Below, one piece after another: positions 7,894 through 16,166 of a DNA stretch of 64,000 bases. The DNA is from JAGNKE01 sp964583335 (GTDB lineage Bacteria; Pseudomonadota; Alphaproteobacteria; Micavibrionales; Micavibrionaceae), in contig CAZOVG010000001.1 of assembly GCA_964583335.1 (NCBI GenBank), positions 124,001 through 188,000 on the forward strand. The letters run 5' to 3'. The notes below the pieces were generated by a model, which saw only the letters and a program-made list of their open reading frames with translations, had not been told where the DNA came from and made no database searches. The position numbers were made by a program, and so were the translations under genes. The first letter of the stretch is position 1, and each line of letters starts with the position of its first letter.

Positions 7894-8976
7894 ATGGCCA
7901 ACGCCAAACCCGCCAACGACATCACAAACGCCAATTCCCCCCTGCTGCAGGAACGCCACGTCTACAAGCCTTTCCTGTATCCGTGGTGTTACGAGGCGTG
8001 GTTGACGCAGCAGCGGATTCACTGGCTGCCCGAGGAGGTGCCGCTCGCGGAAGACGTGCGCGACTGGAAGAAAAAGCTGACACCGGGCGAGCGCAACCTG
8101 CTGACGCAGATTTTCCGGTTCTTCACGCAGGCGGACGTGGAGGTGAATAATTGCTACATGAAGCATTACTCGCGCGTGTTCGGCCCCGTCGAGGTGCAGA
8201 TGATGCTGGGCGCGTTCGCGAATATCGAGACGGTCCACATCGCCGCCTATTCCCACCTTCTGGACACGATCGGGATGCCGGAAATCGAGTACCAGGCCTT
8301 CATGAAATACAAGGAAATGAAGGACAAGTATGACTACATGCAAACGGCCAACATGGATTCGCGGCGTGATATCGCCAAGACGATGGCCCTGTTCAGCGCG
8401 TTCACGGAAGGGCTGCAGCTTTTCGCGTCGTTCGCGATCCTGATGAACTTCCCACGCTTCAACAAGATGAAGGGGATGGGGCAGATCATCACATGGTCGG
8501 TGCGGGACGAGACGCTGCACTGTATTTCCATGATCCGGCTGTTCAACGCCTTTGTGCAGGAAAACGCCGATATCTGGGATGACCAGCTTAAAGCGGAAAT
8601 TACCGATTCCTGCCGCAAGATTATCGGATTCGAGGACGCGTTTATCGACCTCGCGTTCGAGATGGGCGGCGTCGAGGGGCTGGAGGCGCAGGAGGTGAAG
8701 AATTATATCCGCTTCATCGGCGACCGGCGTTTGCAGCAGCTCAATCTGGAGCCGATCTTCGGGATCGACAAAAACCCGCTGCCGTGGATGGATGAAATGC
8801 TGAACGGCGCGGAGCACGTCAATTTCTTCGAGAACCGCGCGACGGAATACTCCAAAGCCTCCACGCAAGGCGCCTGGGAAGATGCTTTCTCCAGCGAAGT
8901 CTTCGCCGGAAATTACGGCAAGAAGATCGGCGGCGTGGTGAGCACGCCCAAAGGCGGCGACAGCGAAGCGGCGTAA
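7894..8976 (+). CDS. nrdB: Ribonucleoside-diphosphate reductase, beta (radical) subunit, class Ia
   Basis: 360 residues from ATG 7894, which has AAGGAG nine bases upstream. NrdB houses the diiron-tyrosyl cofactor that starts catalysis in NrdA. The ligand pattern is complete: Asp81 (TQADVEV), Glu112 and His115 with radical Tyr119 in ETVHIAAYSHLL (the E-x2-H-x3-Y spacing of E. coli NrdB), and the second set with Glu and His in RDETLHC. Its presence confirms an oxygen-dependent class Ia enzyme. It is separated from nrdA by msrB and a transporter gene but shares an NrdR-like operator. Confidence 0.96.
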   Translation: MANAKPANDITNANSPLLQERHVYKPFLYPWCYEAWLTQQRIHWLPEEVPLAEDVRDWKKKLTPGERNLLTQIFRFFTQADVEVNNCYMKHYSRVFGPVEVQMMLGAFANIETVHIAAYSHLLDTIGMPEIEYQAFMKYKEMKDKYDYMQTANMDSRRDIAKTMALFSAFTEGLQLFASFAILMNFPRFNKMKGMGQIITWSVRDETLHCISMIRLFNAFVQENADIWDDQLKAEITDSCRKIIGFEDAFIDLAFEMGGVEGLEAQEVKNYIRFIGDRRLQQLNLEPIFGIDKNPLPWMDEMLNGAEHVNFFENRATEYSKASTQGAWEDAFSSEVFAGNYGKKIGGVVSTPKGGDSEAA

Positions 8977-9004
8977 AGCCCTCCTTTTGCCTTATTAACT
9001 TTTC

Positions 9005-9042
9005 TCCGGCCTGCCGTGCTGCAAAACAGCGAGCGGGCCGGA
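9005..9042 (+). terminator. Stable hairpin after nrdB
   Basis: TCCGGCC (9005-9011) pairs with GGCCGGA (9036-9042), with an inner GCTG/CAGC stem closing on CAAAA. There is no immediate T run (TTTTT comes 15 bases later), so it may be a terminator, a 3' stabilising structure, or part of the amt leader. Confidence 0.5.
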
Positions 9043-9142
9043 AATAGTTCTTGCGTTTTTATATCAGGAAAATTACGAATAAAGAAAACAATGCTGCGCT
9101 GCGGAAAAACTGCCGCGCTTTGAACAGAACAGGGAGACTATA

Positions 9143-10588
9143 ATGAGATTTCACGCAGCGGTTCCTGCGGCTTTTTGCTGTGCTTTTCTGGCTTTGATTT
9201 CCGGCCCGGCGTTCGCGCAGGAGGCCGCCGAGGCTGTTTCCGCCGTTACGGAAGCCGCAGAGGCCGCCGCTCCGGCCTTCGATTCCGGGGATACGGCGTG
9301 GATGCTGGTCTCCTCCCTCCTCGTCCTGATGATGACGGTTCCCGGTCTGGCCCTGTTTTACGGCGGTCTTGTGAAAAAAGATAACGTGCTGGCCACGCTG
9401 ATGCAGTCGCTGGCGATCTGCGCGATCGTCAGTATGGTGTGGCCGATCATCGGCTACAGCCTGGCTTTCACGCCGGGGAACGGGCTGATCGGCAGTCTCG
9501 ACAAGGTGTTTCTCTCCGGCGTCACATCGCAATCGGCTACGGGCACGATTCCCGAGACGGTGTTCATCATGTTCCAGATGACCTTCGCGATCATCACCAC
9601 GGCGCTGCTGGTCGGCGCGGTGGCCGACCGGGTGAAGTTCACCTCCCTTATGGTCTTCACGCCGCTTTGGGTCATCATCGTATACGCGCCCATCGCGCAC
9701 TGGGTCTGGGGCGAAGGCGGGTTTCTGGGCGGTGTCGGTATGCCTGACTATGAGGGGTTCCTCGGCATGGGCAAGGCCGTGGATTTCGCGGGCGGCGCGG
9801 TCGTGCACGTCAATTCCGGGGTCGCGGGCCTCGTCGCGGCGATCATCGTCGGACGCAGCCTGAGGACCAGCAAGGATCTTTCGACGTCCACCAACCTGAC
9901 GCTCAGCGTTATCGGCGCGGGGCTGCTGTGGGTGGGCTGGTTCGGTTTCAACGCCGGGTCAGCACTCACGGCCGGAGGTTCGGCGGGTTATGCGATGCTG
10001 GTCACCAACACGGCGGCGGGCACAGCCACGACGGTGTGGATGGTTCTGGAATTGCTTCATAAAGGCAAGGTCAACGTGCAGGGCGCATTGTCCGGTCTGG
10101 TCGCGGGTCTGGTCGCCATCACACCGGCGGCGGGTTTCGTAGACTTCACGGGCTCCCTTATCATCGGAACGCTCTCGGCGCTGCTGTGTTATGTGTCGGT
10201 GGAGTATCTCAAAGGATGGTTGGGTTACGACGACTCGCTTGATGTGTTCGGTTTGCACGGGGTTGGCGGAATTGCCGGGGCCTTGTTGACAGGCGTTCTG
10301 GCGAACCCGGAAATTGGGGGGGTCGCGGGGGCGCTTTACGGCGGCGAGACGCAGCTGGTCGCGCAGGCGCTTTCAATTCTCGTGGTCGGCGCCTATTCGG
10401 CGGTCGGCACGTTTATCATCCTCGCCGGGATCAAGGCGACGATCGGGCTTCGGGTCGATCCGCGCGTTGAATATCACGGGCTGGATCTCGCGCTGCACGG
10501 GGAGACGGCCGTGGAGTACGAGCGCGAGGTGCGGGCCAAGTCCGGCGGAGCACCAGCGCCCCGGAACGGCAAGGGCAAGGCGGCCTGA
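9143..10588 (+). CDS. amtB: Ammonium transporter, Amt/MEP/Rh family
   Basis: 481 residues with a cleavable signal sequence (MRFHAAVPAAFCCAFLALIS...AFAQ), as in E. coli AmtB, then 11 membrane helices. Family marks: ALFYGGLVKKDNVLATLMQ, the AHWVWGEGGFLGG and DFAGGAVVHVNSGVAGL segments (pore histidine), FNAGSAL, and VFGLHGVGGIAGALLTGVLA with the second pore histidine. It moves ammonium across the inner membrane. No glnK is next to it, which is unusual. GGGAG precedes ATG 9143. Confidence 0.95.
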   Translation: MRFHAAVPAAFCCAFLALISGPAFAQEAAEAVSAVTEAAEAAAPAFDSGDTAWMLVSSLLVLMMTVPGLALFYGGLVKKDNVLATLMQSLAICAIVSMVWPIIGYSLAFTPGNGLIGSLDKVFLSGVTSQSATGTIPETVFIMFQMTFAIITTALLVGAVADRVKFTSLMVFTPLWVIIVYAPIAHWVWGEGGFLGGVGMPDYEGFLGMGKAVDFAGGAVVHVNSGVAGLVAAIIVGRSLRTSKDLSTSTNLTLSVIGAGLLWVGWFGFNAGSALTAGGSAGYAMLVTNTAAGTATTVWMVLELLHKGKVNVQGALSGLVAGLVAITPAAGFVDFTGSLIIGTLSALLCYVSVEYLKGWLGYDDSLDVFGLHGVGGIAGALLTGVLANPEIGGVAGALYGGETQLVAQALSILVVGAYSAVGTFIILAGIKATIGLRVDPRVEYHGLDLALHGETAVEYEREVRAKSGGAPAPRNGKGKAA

Positions 10589-11243
10589 TCCTCGTTTTCC
10601 AAATTATGAAACGCAGCCGGTCTTTATGGTCGGCTGTTTTCGTTTGGGCGATCGTCAAGGCCAGGATGGCGGGTTGGCTCCCGGCCTTCTCCCATTCGTT
10701 GACAGGCAGGTCGATGACCATGACGGAGGCGTAATCGAACATCGCCGAGGCGAGTTGCATGTCGTCGGCCTGCGTTTTCAGGGCCTTGGCCAGAAGCGGG
10801 CCGGTTGTCGAGTGGGTGACCAGCAGAACGGTGTCCCAGTCATTGTCAAGCTCCTGCACCCTTTTCAGCAAGCCGTCATAGCCGATCTTGGTGCCGGAAT
10901 CGTCCTTGAGCCATTTCTGCCTTTCAAACGGCAGGACAAGCCCTTTGATCTCGCCGTCGAGTTCGGCGGTGTGCAGGCGGTAAAACTCACCCGCCGTGCG
11001 GACTGTGCGCCTGACGGGTGAATAGAGCACGGCGTCGATGTCCAGATCGGGATAGGCCTCATAGAGTTGATCGCGGGCGTGGCGGACCTGTTGCTTCAGA
11101 GCCGCGCGGCTTTCGGGGTCGCCGTGGCGTATGAGAATAAGGCGTTTGTTGTTGCCGCGCTCTACGGGTGCGGCATGGCGGGCAAAGGCTCCCGAAGGAT
11201 CGTCCTTTATGTCGGTAGTATAGTCCTCCAAAGCGTTCTCCAT
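10431..11243 (-). CDS. Histidine phosphatase family protein with an unusual C-terminal extension
   Basis: 270 residues from ATG 11243. The catalytic LIRHGDPES motif (phospho-histidine) and the second histidine in LLVTHSTTGPLL place it in the phosphoglycerate-mutase/SixA-like superfamily. The recognisable domain ends near TIAQTKTADHKDRL; about 55 arginine/proline-rich residues beyond it are encoded antisense to the 3' end of amtB and look like read-through of a lost stop. Start choice: a TATAAT lies at 11268-11273, so a more upstream in-frame ATG at 11297 would be ahead of the promoter. Substrate unknown. Confidence 0.75.
   Translation of the reverse strand: MENALEDYTTDIKDDPSGAFARHAAPVERGNNKRLILIRHGDPESRAALKQQVRHARDQLYEAYPDLDIDAVLYSPVRRTVRTAGEFYRLHTAELDGEIKGLVLPFERQKWLKDDSGTKIGYDGLLKRVQELDNDWDTVLLVTHSTTGPLLAKALKTQADDMQLASAMFDYASVMVIDLPVNEWEKAGSQPAILALTIAQTKTADHKDRLRFIIWKTRIRPPCPCRSGALVLRRTWPAPRARTPRPSPRAARDPARDIQRADRPEARSSP
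10614..10640 (+). terminator. Terminator after amtB, inside the convergent gene
   Basis: CAGCCG (10614-10619) pairs with CGGCTG (10631-10636), followed by TTTT. It lies inside the reading frame of the convergent histidine phosphatase, so the two transcription units overlap here. Confidence 0.6.
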
Positions 11244-11267
11244 TCTTACGCTTTTTGTCGTCGGCGT

Positions 11268-11273
11268 ATTATA
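11268..11273 (-). promoter_or_regulatory. -10 box (TATAAT) of the histidine phosphatase gene
   Basis: Read on the minus strand this is TATAAT, with TTGGTT (11292-11297) 18 bases upstream as a possible -35 box. It supports the start codon at 11243. Confidence 0.5.
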
Positions 11274-11344
11274 GTCCGGTTTTTGCTTAAAAACCAAGCT
11301 TGGTTAATATTTTAAGGAATATAAGAGGTTTAGCGGTTACGCCT

Positions 11345-12556
11345 CTAAACGTCTCGGGTTGCGTCAACCTTGAATCCTTTGGATTCAAGGGTTTTGACGA
11401 TTTCCTCGACGTGCTGGGCGTCGCGGGCCTCGATGACCACGTCGAGTTCGGCGCGCTTGAGGGACACGGCCTGCATCATGCGTTGGTGAATGACCTCGAT
11501 GACGTTGGCGCGGGCCTCCCCGATGATGCGGGAAATGTCGGAAAGCTGGCCGGGCGTGTCGTCAATCTCAAACCGCAGGCGGGCGATGCGGCCATCGCGG
11601 ATCAGGCCGCGCAGGATCAGGGTGGAGAGCAGACGAGAATCAATATTGCCTCCGCAGAGCACCAGCCCGACTTTCTTGCCGCGCAGGGATTCGATGTTTT
11701 TCTGGATGACGGCCAGACCCGCGCCCGCCGCGCCTTCGGCGACGAGCTTTTCGTCGCTGAGCAGGTCGAAGATCGCCGCCTCGATTTCGTATTCGGAGAC
11801 GGAGTCGATGCGGGAGACCAGCTTGTCTATAATTTTGATATTGCTTTCCGACGGTTCCTTGACCGCGATGCCTTCGGCCAGCGTCGAGCCGCCGCCGGAG
11901 AAGTTACGGCCTTCGCGGCGGGCCTTTACGGCGTCGTAGGCCTCGCACTGCGCGCCGATGACCTCGATTTCGGGCTTGAGGCCCTTCACGGCTGTGGCCA
12001 CCCCGGCGATCAGGCCGCCGCCGCCGATGGGCACGACCACGACGTCCAGATCCGGGCGCTGTTCGAGCATTTCAAGGCCAAGAGTCCCCTGCCCCGCCAC
12101 GACGGCCTCGTCGTCGAAGGGGTGGATGAAGGTCATGCCCTTTTCCTGCGCCATGCGCATGGTTTCGCCGACGGATTCATCGAAGCTGTTGCCGTAGAGA
12201 ACGACCTTCGCACCGAAATCCTCGGTCTTCTTGATTTTGTTGAAGGGGGTGAGGTTGGGCATCACGATGATGGAGGGGACGCCCAAACGGGTCGCATGGT
12301 AGGCGACGCCCTGCGCGTGGTTTCCGGCAGAACAGGCGATGACGCCGCGCTTTCTTTGCTCCTCTGTCAGGGTCAGAAGCTTGTTGAGCGCCCCGCGCGC
12401 CTTGAAGGCGCAGGTGTGCTGGAGGTTTTCGAGCTTGAGATACAGATCGATGCCCATATGAAGGGACAGGCGCACCGCCTTCACCGTGGGGGTGAGGATG
12501 GTCGAACTTTTGATCGCCTCACGCGCCTTCAGGACATCTTCGAACGTAACGGCCAT
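11345..12556 (-). CDS. ilvA: Threonine ammonia-lyase (threonine dehydratase) with ACT domain
   Basis: 403 residues, the length of the single-ACT type found in many alphaproteobacteria. The N-terminal PLP domain has the Schiff-base lysine in CAFKARGALNKL, the SAGNHAQGVAYHA motif, the phosphate-binding PIGGGGLIAG loop and VLCGGNID. A C-terminal ACT domain (from about RLRFEIDDTPGQLSDISRIIGE) should bind an amino-acid effector. It deaminates threonine to 2-oxobutanoate, the first step towards isoleucine, or acts catabolically; sequence alone does not decide. GCAAGG precedes ATG 12556. Confidence 0.93.
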   Translation of the reverse strand: MAVTFEDVLKAREAIKSSTILTPTVKAVRLSLHMGIDLYLKLENLQHTCAFKARGALNKLLTLTEEQRKRGVIACSAGNHAQGVAYHATRLGVPSIIVMPNLTPFNKIKKTEDFGAKVVLYGNSFDESVGETMRMAQEKGMTFIHPFDDEAVVAGQGTLGLEMLEQRPDLDVVVVPIGGGGLIAGVATAVKGLKPEIEVIGAQCEAYDAVKARREGRNFSGGGSTLAEGIAVKEPSESNIKIIDKLVSRIDSVSEYEIEAAIFDLLSDEKLVAEGAAGAGLAVIQKNIESLRGKKVGLVLCGGNIDSRLLSTLILRGLIRDGRIARLRFEIDDTPGQLSDISRIIGEARANVIEVIHQRMMQAVSLKRAELDVVIEARDAQHVEEIVKTLESKGFKVDATRDV

Positions 12557-12683
12557 AACCTTGCAATCCCTTTTAAAAACAGAGGGCTACGCTATAGCGG
12601 TTCTTCGGGAAAGGCAACGATTTTCAGGTTAAAGGGCGGCTTCTAGCCCTTAAAGCGTGAGTCCGCGGGGTTTAGAGGGCTCA

Positions 12684-13106
12684 TCAAGGAGTCCAGAAGC
12701 TGTCTATCAGGTTCCATTTCGGCATTTCCACGCCGCAAGCCTTATAGCTTTCCTTGACCTCTTCGTGCTGCTCTGATTTCAGATATTTGGTGAACTCGTC
12801 ATGAATTTTCATGTAATCCTTACGCATAGCGCTGTTTTCGCCCATTTCTCCGGCCTTGCTCGCACCTTTGGATACATCATTGGAGAATTTTTCCAGTTTT
12901 TCGGCATAGGCATCGATGTTTTTCTCATCAGCCTTGGTGCAAACACGCTCGGTTTTCGCATCTTCCCGCTGTTCAGCGGAACTGGAGGATTTCAGCTGCT
13001 TATCGGACAGCGCCGTGTAGTTTCCAGCGAAAGCGGGCGCCGAGAAGGCCGCTATTAGCGCAAGCGCGGGGAGAATTCCTTTGAGAAACACTTCAAGTCG
13101 GCGCAT
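12684..13106 (-). CDS. Secreted helical protein, unknown
   Basis: 140 residues with a signal peptide (GILPALALIAAFSAPAFAG, cleavage near residue 28). The mature protein is highly charged and probably helical (Lys, Glu, Asp rich) with two cysteines that could form one disulfide. No domain is recognised. AAGGG is positioned well before ATG 13106, which supports a real gene. Confidence 0.65.
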   Translation of the reverse strand: MRRLEVFLKGILPALALIAAFSAPAFAGNYTALSDKQLKSSSSAEQREDAKTERVCTKADEKNIDAYAEKLEKFSNDVSKGASKAGEMGENSAMRKDYMKIHDEFTKYLKSEQHEEVKESYKACGVEMPKWNLIDSFWTP

Positions 13107-13467
13107 GGTCGTACCCTTGTTGCAAACCGTTTTAATAGCTCATAATAGCGTGTTTTTAGGGTTTTTGTAAAACACTACCAACATTTTCATGGCAAACCCG
13201 CAATTTTATAGGTCGCCCTCCCTGCTTCTGGTAAGATTTGGGTGAAATGGCCGTTCGATGCTCATCATCGTGGAGTCCTCCCCTTCAATCCCCACAGATT
13301 GACCGGTCTTTTTTATCTTTCTCCCATCCTTTTGTTAACCTTTATGGAGGCGGTTTCTGACGATGCCGCCGCTGCGTATTCTCTTGTTTTATTCAAACCG
13401 CACTCCCCACTTCGCCTTGCTTTAATGTGTTCCCACGCTCCAGCCACGGAAAAGGAGTCTTCATTCC
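13107..13467. other. Intergenic region between divergent genes
   Basis: 361 bases between the starts of the secreted protein and phoH. No conserved gene or RNA structure is visible. It must hold two promoters. The phoH ribosome site (AAAGGAG, near 13450) is at its right end. Confidence 0.5.
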
Positions 13468-14217
13468 ATGTCTAAAAAATCACGGAAAGCTTCACGGAAT
13501 ATTCATGTCGTTCACGGCCAGGACAATTACGCCTCTTCGGGCGCGCAGAACTGGCACCCGCTGGACGACGAAATCGACGCGCAAAGGGACAAGAAGTTCG
13601 TCAAGACGGTGCGCCCCCGCTCGGAGGGGCAGGAGGCGCTTTTGACGGCGATCAAGAGCTATAATCTGACGCTGGCGGTCGGCCCCGCCGGAACCGGCAA
13701 GACGTATCTGGCCATCGCCGCCGCCGTCGAGGCGCTTGAAAAAGGCTCGGTTGAGCGGATCGTGCTTTCGCGCCCCGCGATGGAGGCCGGAGAGTCGATC
13801 GGCTTCCTGCCCGGCGACATGCACGAGAAGATGGCGCCTTACCTGCGCCCGCTTTACGACGCGCTCGGCGACCGGATGGGCGGCAAGAAAGTTCGGCAAT
13901 ATATCGAGGACGGCACGATCGAGATCGCGCCCATCGGGTATATGCGCGGGCGGACGTTGAATAACTGCTTTGTGGTGATCGACGAGGCGCAGAACTGCAC
14001 CTATGCGCAGCTCAAGATGATCCTCTCGCGCCTCGGCTGGCATTCGACGATGGTGGTGACGGGCGACCCGGACCAGTCGGATTTGCTGGAGGGCGTTTCG
14101 GGGCTGCGGGATATCGCGCGGCGGCTGGATGCGCTGCCTAATGTCGCAGTGTGCCGCCTGTCGCAGGGGGATATCGTCCGGCACCCGCTGGTCGCGGAGA
14201 TGCTTGAGGTTTTGTAG
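13468..14217 (+). CDS. phoH: PhoH family ATPase
   Basis: 249 residues. The Walker A motif GPAGTGKT is at residues 72-79 and Walker B VVIDEAQN near 170; other PhoH marks are RPAMEAGESIGFLPGD and MVVTGDPDQSDL. The order matches the core PhoH (SF1 helicase-like) domain, with about 50 extra N-terminal residues that are basic and disordered. PhoH proteins are cytoplasmic ATPases linked to RNA metabolism and phosphate stress. There is no ybeY or ybeZ neighbourhood here, so this is the stand-alone form. AAAGGAG precedes ATG 13468. Confidence 0.92.
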   Translation: MSKKSRKASRNIHVVHGQDNYASSGAQNWHPLDDEIDAQRDKKFVKTVRPRSEGQEALLTAIKSYNLTLAVGPAGTGKTYLAIAAAVEALEKGSVERIVLSRPAMEAGESIGFLPGDMHEKMAPYLRPLYDALGDRMGGKKVRQYIEDGTIEIAPIGYMRGRTLNNCFVVIDEAQNCTYAQLKMILSRLGWHSTMVVTGDPDQSDLLEGVSGLRDIARRLDALPNVAVCRLSQGDIVRHPLVAEMLEVL

Positions 14218-14266
14218 AGTCCTCTTTTATTTGAGCCTTGCCAAGACCGTCTGCTATCCTGACGGC

Positions 14267-14987
14267 ATGGTTCGGATTTTTATTTTTTTTGGATTTTTCT
14301 TAAGCGCTATTTTTTGCGTCAAGCCTGTGTTGGCTTTAAGCTGCGCTCCCTCTTTTCGGGTCCTGATGGAGTGTGACGAAAAGGGGTGTTCAAAGGGATT
14401 TATCATTTTACTGACTGATGGCATATGCGAGTCTGTTTACCGTATAGAGGACGCTACTCCCGAAGGATTGAAAAAACTTTACGATAATGAAGCTGTCGGT
14501 GCGATGGATATTCCGCCCGGTGTTCTCGATTTTTCCGTGAGAGAGGATCAAGGAAACGGAATTTATGAACTCAGTGATAATTATATGAGTATTGCTGTTG
14601 ATCAGCAGCCAGAAAATCCCAAGAAAACAAATTTCAAATCTCTAGAAGAAGCCCGAAAATATTGGCGTTTTAAGAAATTTATGGCTTTTTCCTTTTCTTT
14701 TTTTCTGTTCAGCGTAGATGCGGTTATTTTTTTGATTGCTCTTGTTATCCTGCGTATTTCGGTCAAAGAATTTAAGGCCAAGTATTTGCTTGGTCAGAAA
14801 AAAAAAACATCCTATTTCATGGCAGATTTTTGTCTGGGTGTGTTCTTGGTTGTTTTTAATTCAGGTGATCGGACTTTATGAAATCCGACTGACTGCACTT
14901 CTTTTTCTCATAGTTCCAGTTATCTGGATCGGTGAAATATTGGCTTTCGCAGTATATAGGTTTAGGCAGTTTAGGCGGAATTATTGA
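14267..14987 (+). pseudogene. Membrane protein frameshifted at a run of ten A
   Basis: From ATG 14267 a signal peptide (FIFFGFFLSAIFCVKPVLA) leads into a lumenal domain of about 120 residues with three cysteines, then a membrane helix (FFLFSVDAVIFLIALVILRI). At A10 (14798-14807) the frame runs on only to a stop at 14881. Removing one A joins it to another frame that continues with two more hydrophobic helices (WVCSWLFLIQVIGL and ALLFLIVPVIWIGEILAF) to a stop at 14987, giving about 239 residues. It may be a real frameshift, a phase-variable tract, transcriptional slippage or a sequencing error. AT-rich; no family recognised. Confidence 0.6.
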
Positions 14988-14988
14988 C

Positions 14989-15042
14989 CCCCGCCTTCGC
15001 GGGGATGACAGGCGGTGGTCTAACGATCTGCGCCGGGGGCGT
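14989..15042. repeat. Distal copy of the SCO-gene 3' end and downstream hairpin
   Basis: 54 bases matching 15435-15488 at 47 positions. Read on the minus strand it encodes NDAPGADR and a TAG stop, against GNAPGADR and TAA in the intact SCO-like gene. The CCCCGCC...GGCGGGG palindrome part resembles dispersed palindromic elements common in alphaproteobacteria. Confidence 0.65.
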
Positions 15043-15168
15043 CGTTTTTTTACGCGGATTTTACAAGCCCCTGACAGGGGTTTGACATCCCGCCGCCCCT
15101 CATGGTCCAATGAAGATATTTAACTTTAATTTTCAAGCATGCTGCCGCGCTGCGCGAGAGGAACTCTT

Positions 15169-15432
15169 ATGATTCTTATTTCAAAACTCAAGGCCTTTGC
15201 GATTCATCTGATCGACGGCGTGGTTTCCGTGAGCGTCATTGTCAGTCAGATGATCCTGTTTTTGTTTTTGATTATCATTATTTTAGGACAATCGTTCATG
15301 GCACACGGTTACCCTTGGGAAGCTTTTCAATTTTTCATGGGGACTGTTCTCTTTTTAGCCATGAACAGCCTCGCGCTCATGTTCGCGAAGATCTCGCTTT
15401 GCCTCGCGCCTGGGGAAACGTCAAAGACCTAG
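15169..15432 (+). CDS. Small two-helix membrane protein between direct repeats
   Basis: 87 residues from ATG 15169, with GAGAGG eight bases upstream. Two long hydrophobic helices (VVSVSVIVSQMILFLFLIIIIL and FFMGTVLFLAMNSLALMFA) and short polar ends. It resembles small phage- or toxin-like membrane proteins only in size. The stop codon (15430-15432) touches the right-hand 54-base repeat, so the gene fills the segment between the two copies of the SCO gene end. Function unknown. Confidence 0.55.
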   Translation: MILISKLKAFAIHLIDGVVSVSVIVSQMILFLFLIIIILGQSFMAHGYPWEAFQFFMGTVLFLAMNSLALMFAKISLCLAPGETSKT

Positions 15433-15434
15433 AT

Positions 15435-15488
15435 CCCCGCCTTTGCGGGGATGGCAGGCGGCGGGTTAACGATCCGCGCCGGGGGCGT
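15435..15488. repeat. Proximal copy: SCO-gene 3' end with hairpin
   Basis: Contains the last codons and stop of the SCO-like gene (stop at 15466-15468) plus a perfect hairpin ATCCCCGC/GCGGGGAT (15433-15440 and 15445-15452), which may act as its terminator. It is repeated at 14989-15042. Confidence 0.65.
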
Positions 15489-16155
15489 TGCCGCTCTGCG
15501 GCCTGATCACGCCGTCGCGGGTCAGGTTGAGGGCCAGCTGGTCGGCGATGAACACATACAGCGTATCGCCGGGGAAGATCGCCAGATTCTTGCCGTCGGG
15601 GGCCATCAGATAGGTAAAGCGCGTATGGTTGCCGTAGGTGCCGCCCCGGTCGCCGTCGCCGTCCATGAAGCGGGCGCGGAAGTTGCGGGCGGTTTCCATC
15701 ACTTGCGCGTGGGTCCCGGTCAGGCCGATGAAGCGCGAGTTTTGCGCGTTGATATAGCTTGAAAGGTTGCTCGCGGCGGGCTGGCGCGCCGGATCGTGCG
15801 GCGGGTAGATGAAGACGGGCGTCACCCGCGCGGCGACCTCGCGGCCGTAACGCTGTTCGAGAGTTTTCAGGCCCTCGTTGATCACCATCAGGTCCGCAGA
15901 GCAGTTGGGCAGTCGGTAGGGCGTTCCGAAATAGACCAGCAGATATTTGCCGTTCAGGCTGTCGCCCACGGGCCGGCCATTATGGGTGAGGTTGGAGAGG
16001 GAGCCGCCCACCCTCTCGTTGCCGGGGATGACCATATTGTTCACCACGGGCGGTTTTTCCTGCCAGAGGCGGAGGCCTTGCGCGTCCGCGTCATCGGGCG
16101 CGGAAAAGGTCATGGCGGCGGCGAGGCTGAGCGCGAAAAGGTTTTTATTCTGCAT
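15466..16155 (-). CDS. SCO1/SenC-like thioredoxin-fold protein lacking one motif cysteine
   Basis: 229 residues from ATG 16155, with a signal peptide (LFALSLAAAMTFSAP). SCO proteins deliver copper to cytochrome oxidase using a CxxxCP motif and a distal histidine. Here the motif region reads FGTPYRLPNCSADL: the second cysteine is Cys85, but the first position is Arg81. The distal histidine is kept (His177 in YGNHTRFTYLMAPDG). Copper binding must be altered, so it may be a redox or scaffolding variant. It is upstream on the same strand of nothing else but follows a His/Met-rich protein and a DUF2946 protein, a copper-like context. Confidence 0.75.
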   Translation of the reverse strand: MQNKNLFALSLAAAMTFSAPDDADAQGLRLWQEKPPVVNNMVIPGNERVGGSLSNLTHNGRPVGDSLNGKYLLVYFGTPYRLPNCSADLMVINEGLKTLEQRYGREVAARVTPVFIYPPHDPARQPAASNLSSYINAQNSRFIGLTGTHAQVMETARNFRARFMDGDGDRGGTYGNHTRFTYLMAPDGKNLAIFPGDTLYVFIADQLALNLTRDGVIRPQSGNAPGADR

Positions 16156-16166
16156 TGTTTTTCTCC

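Noticed and set aside
9061..9142. Riboswitch in the amtB leader
   Set aside because: Only weak GC-rich pairing is visible; nothing matches a known leader motif.
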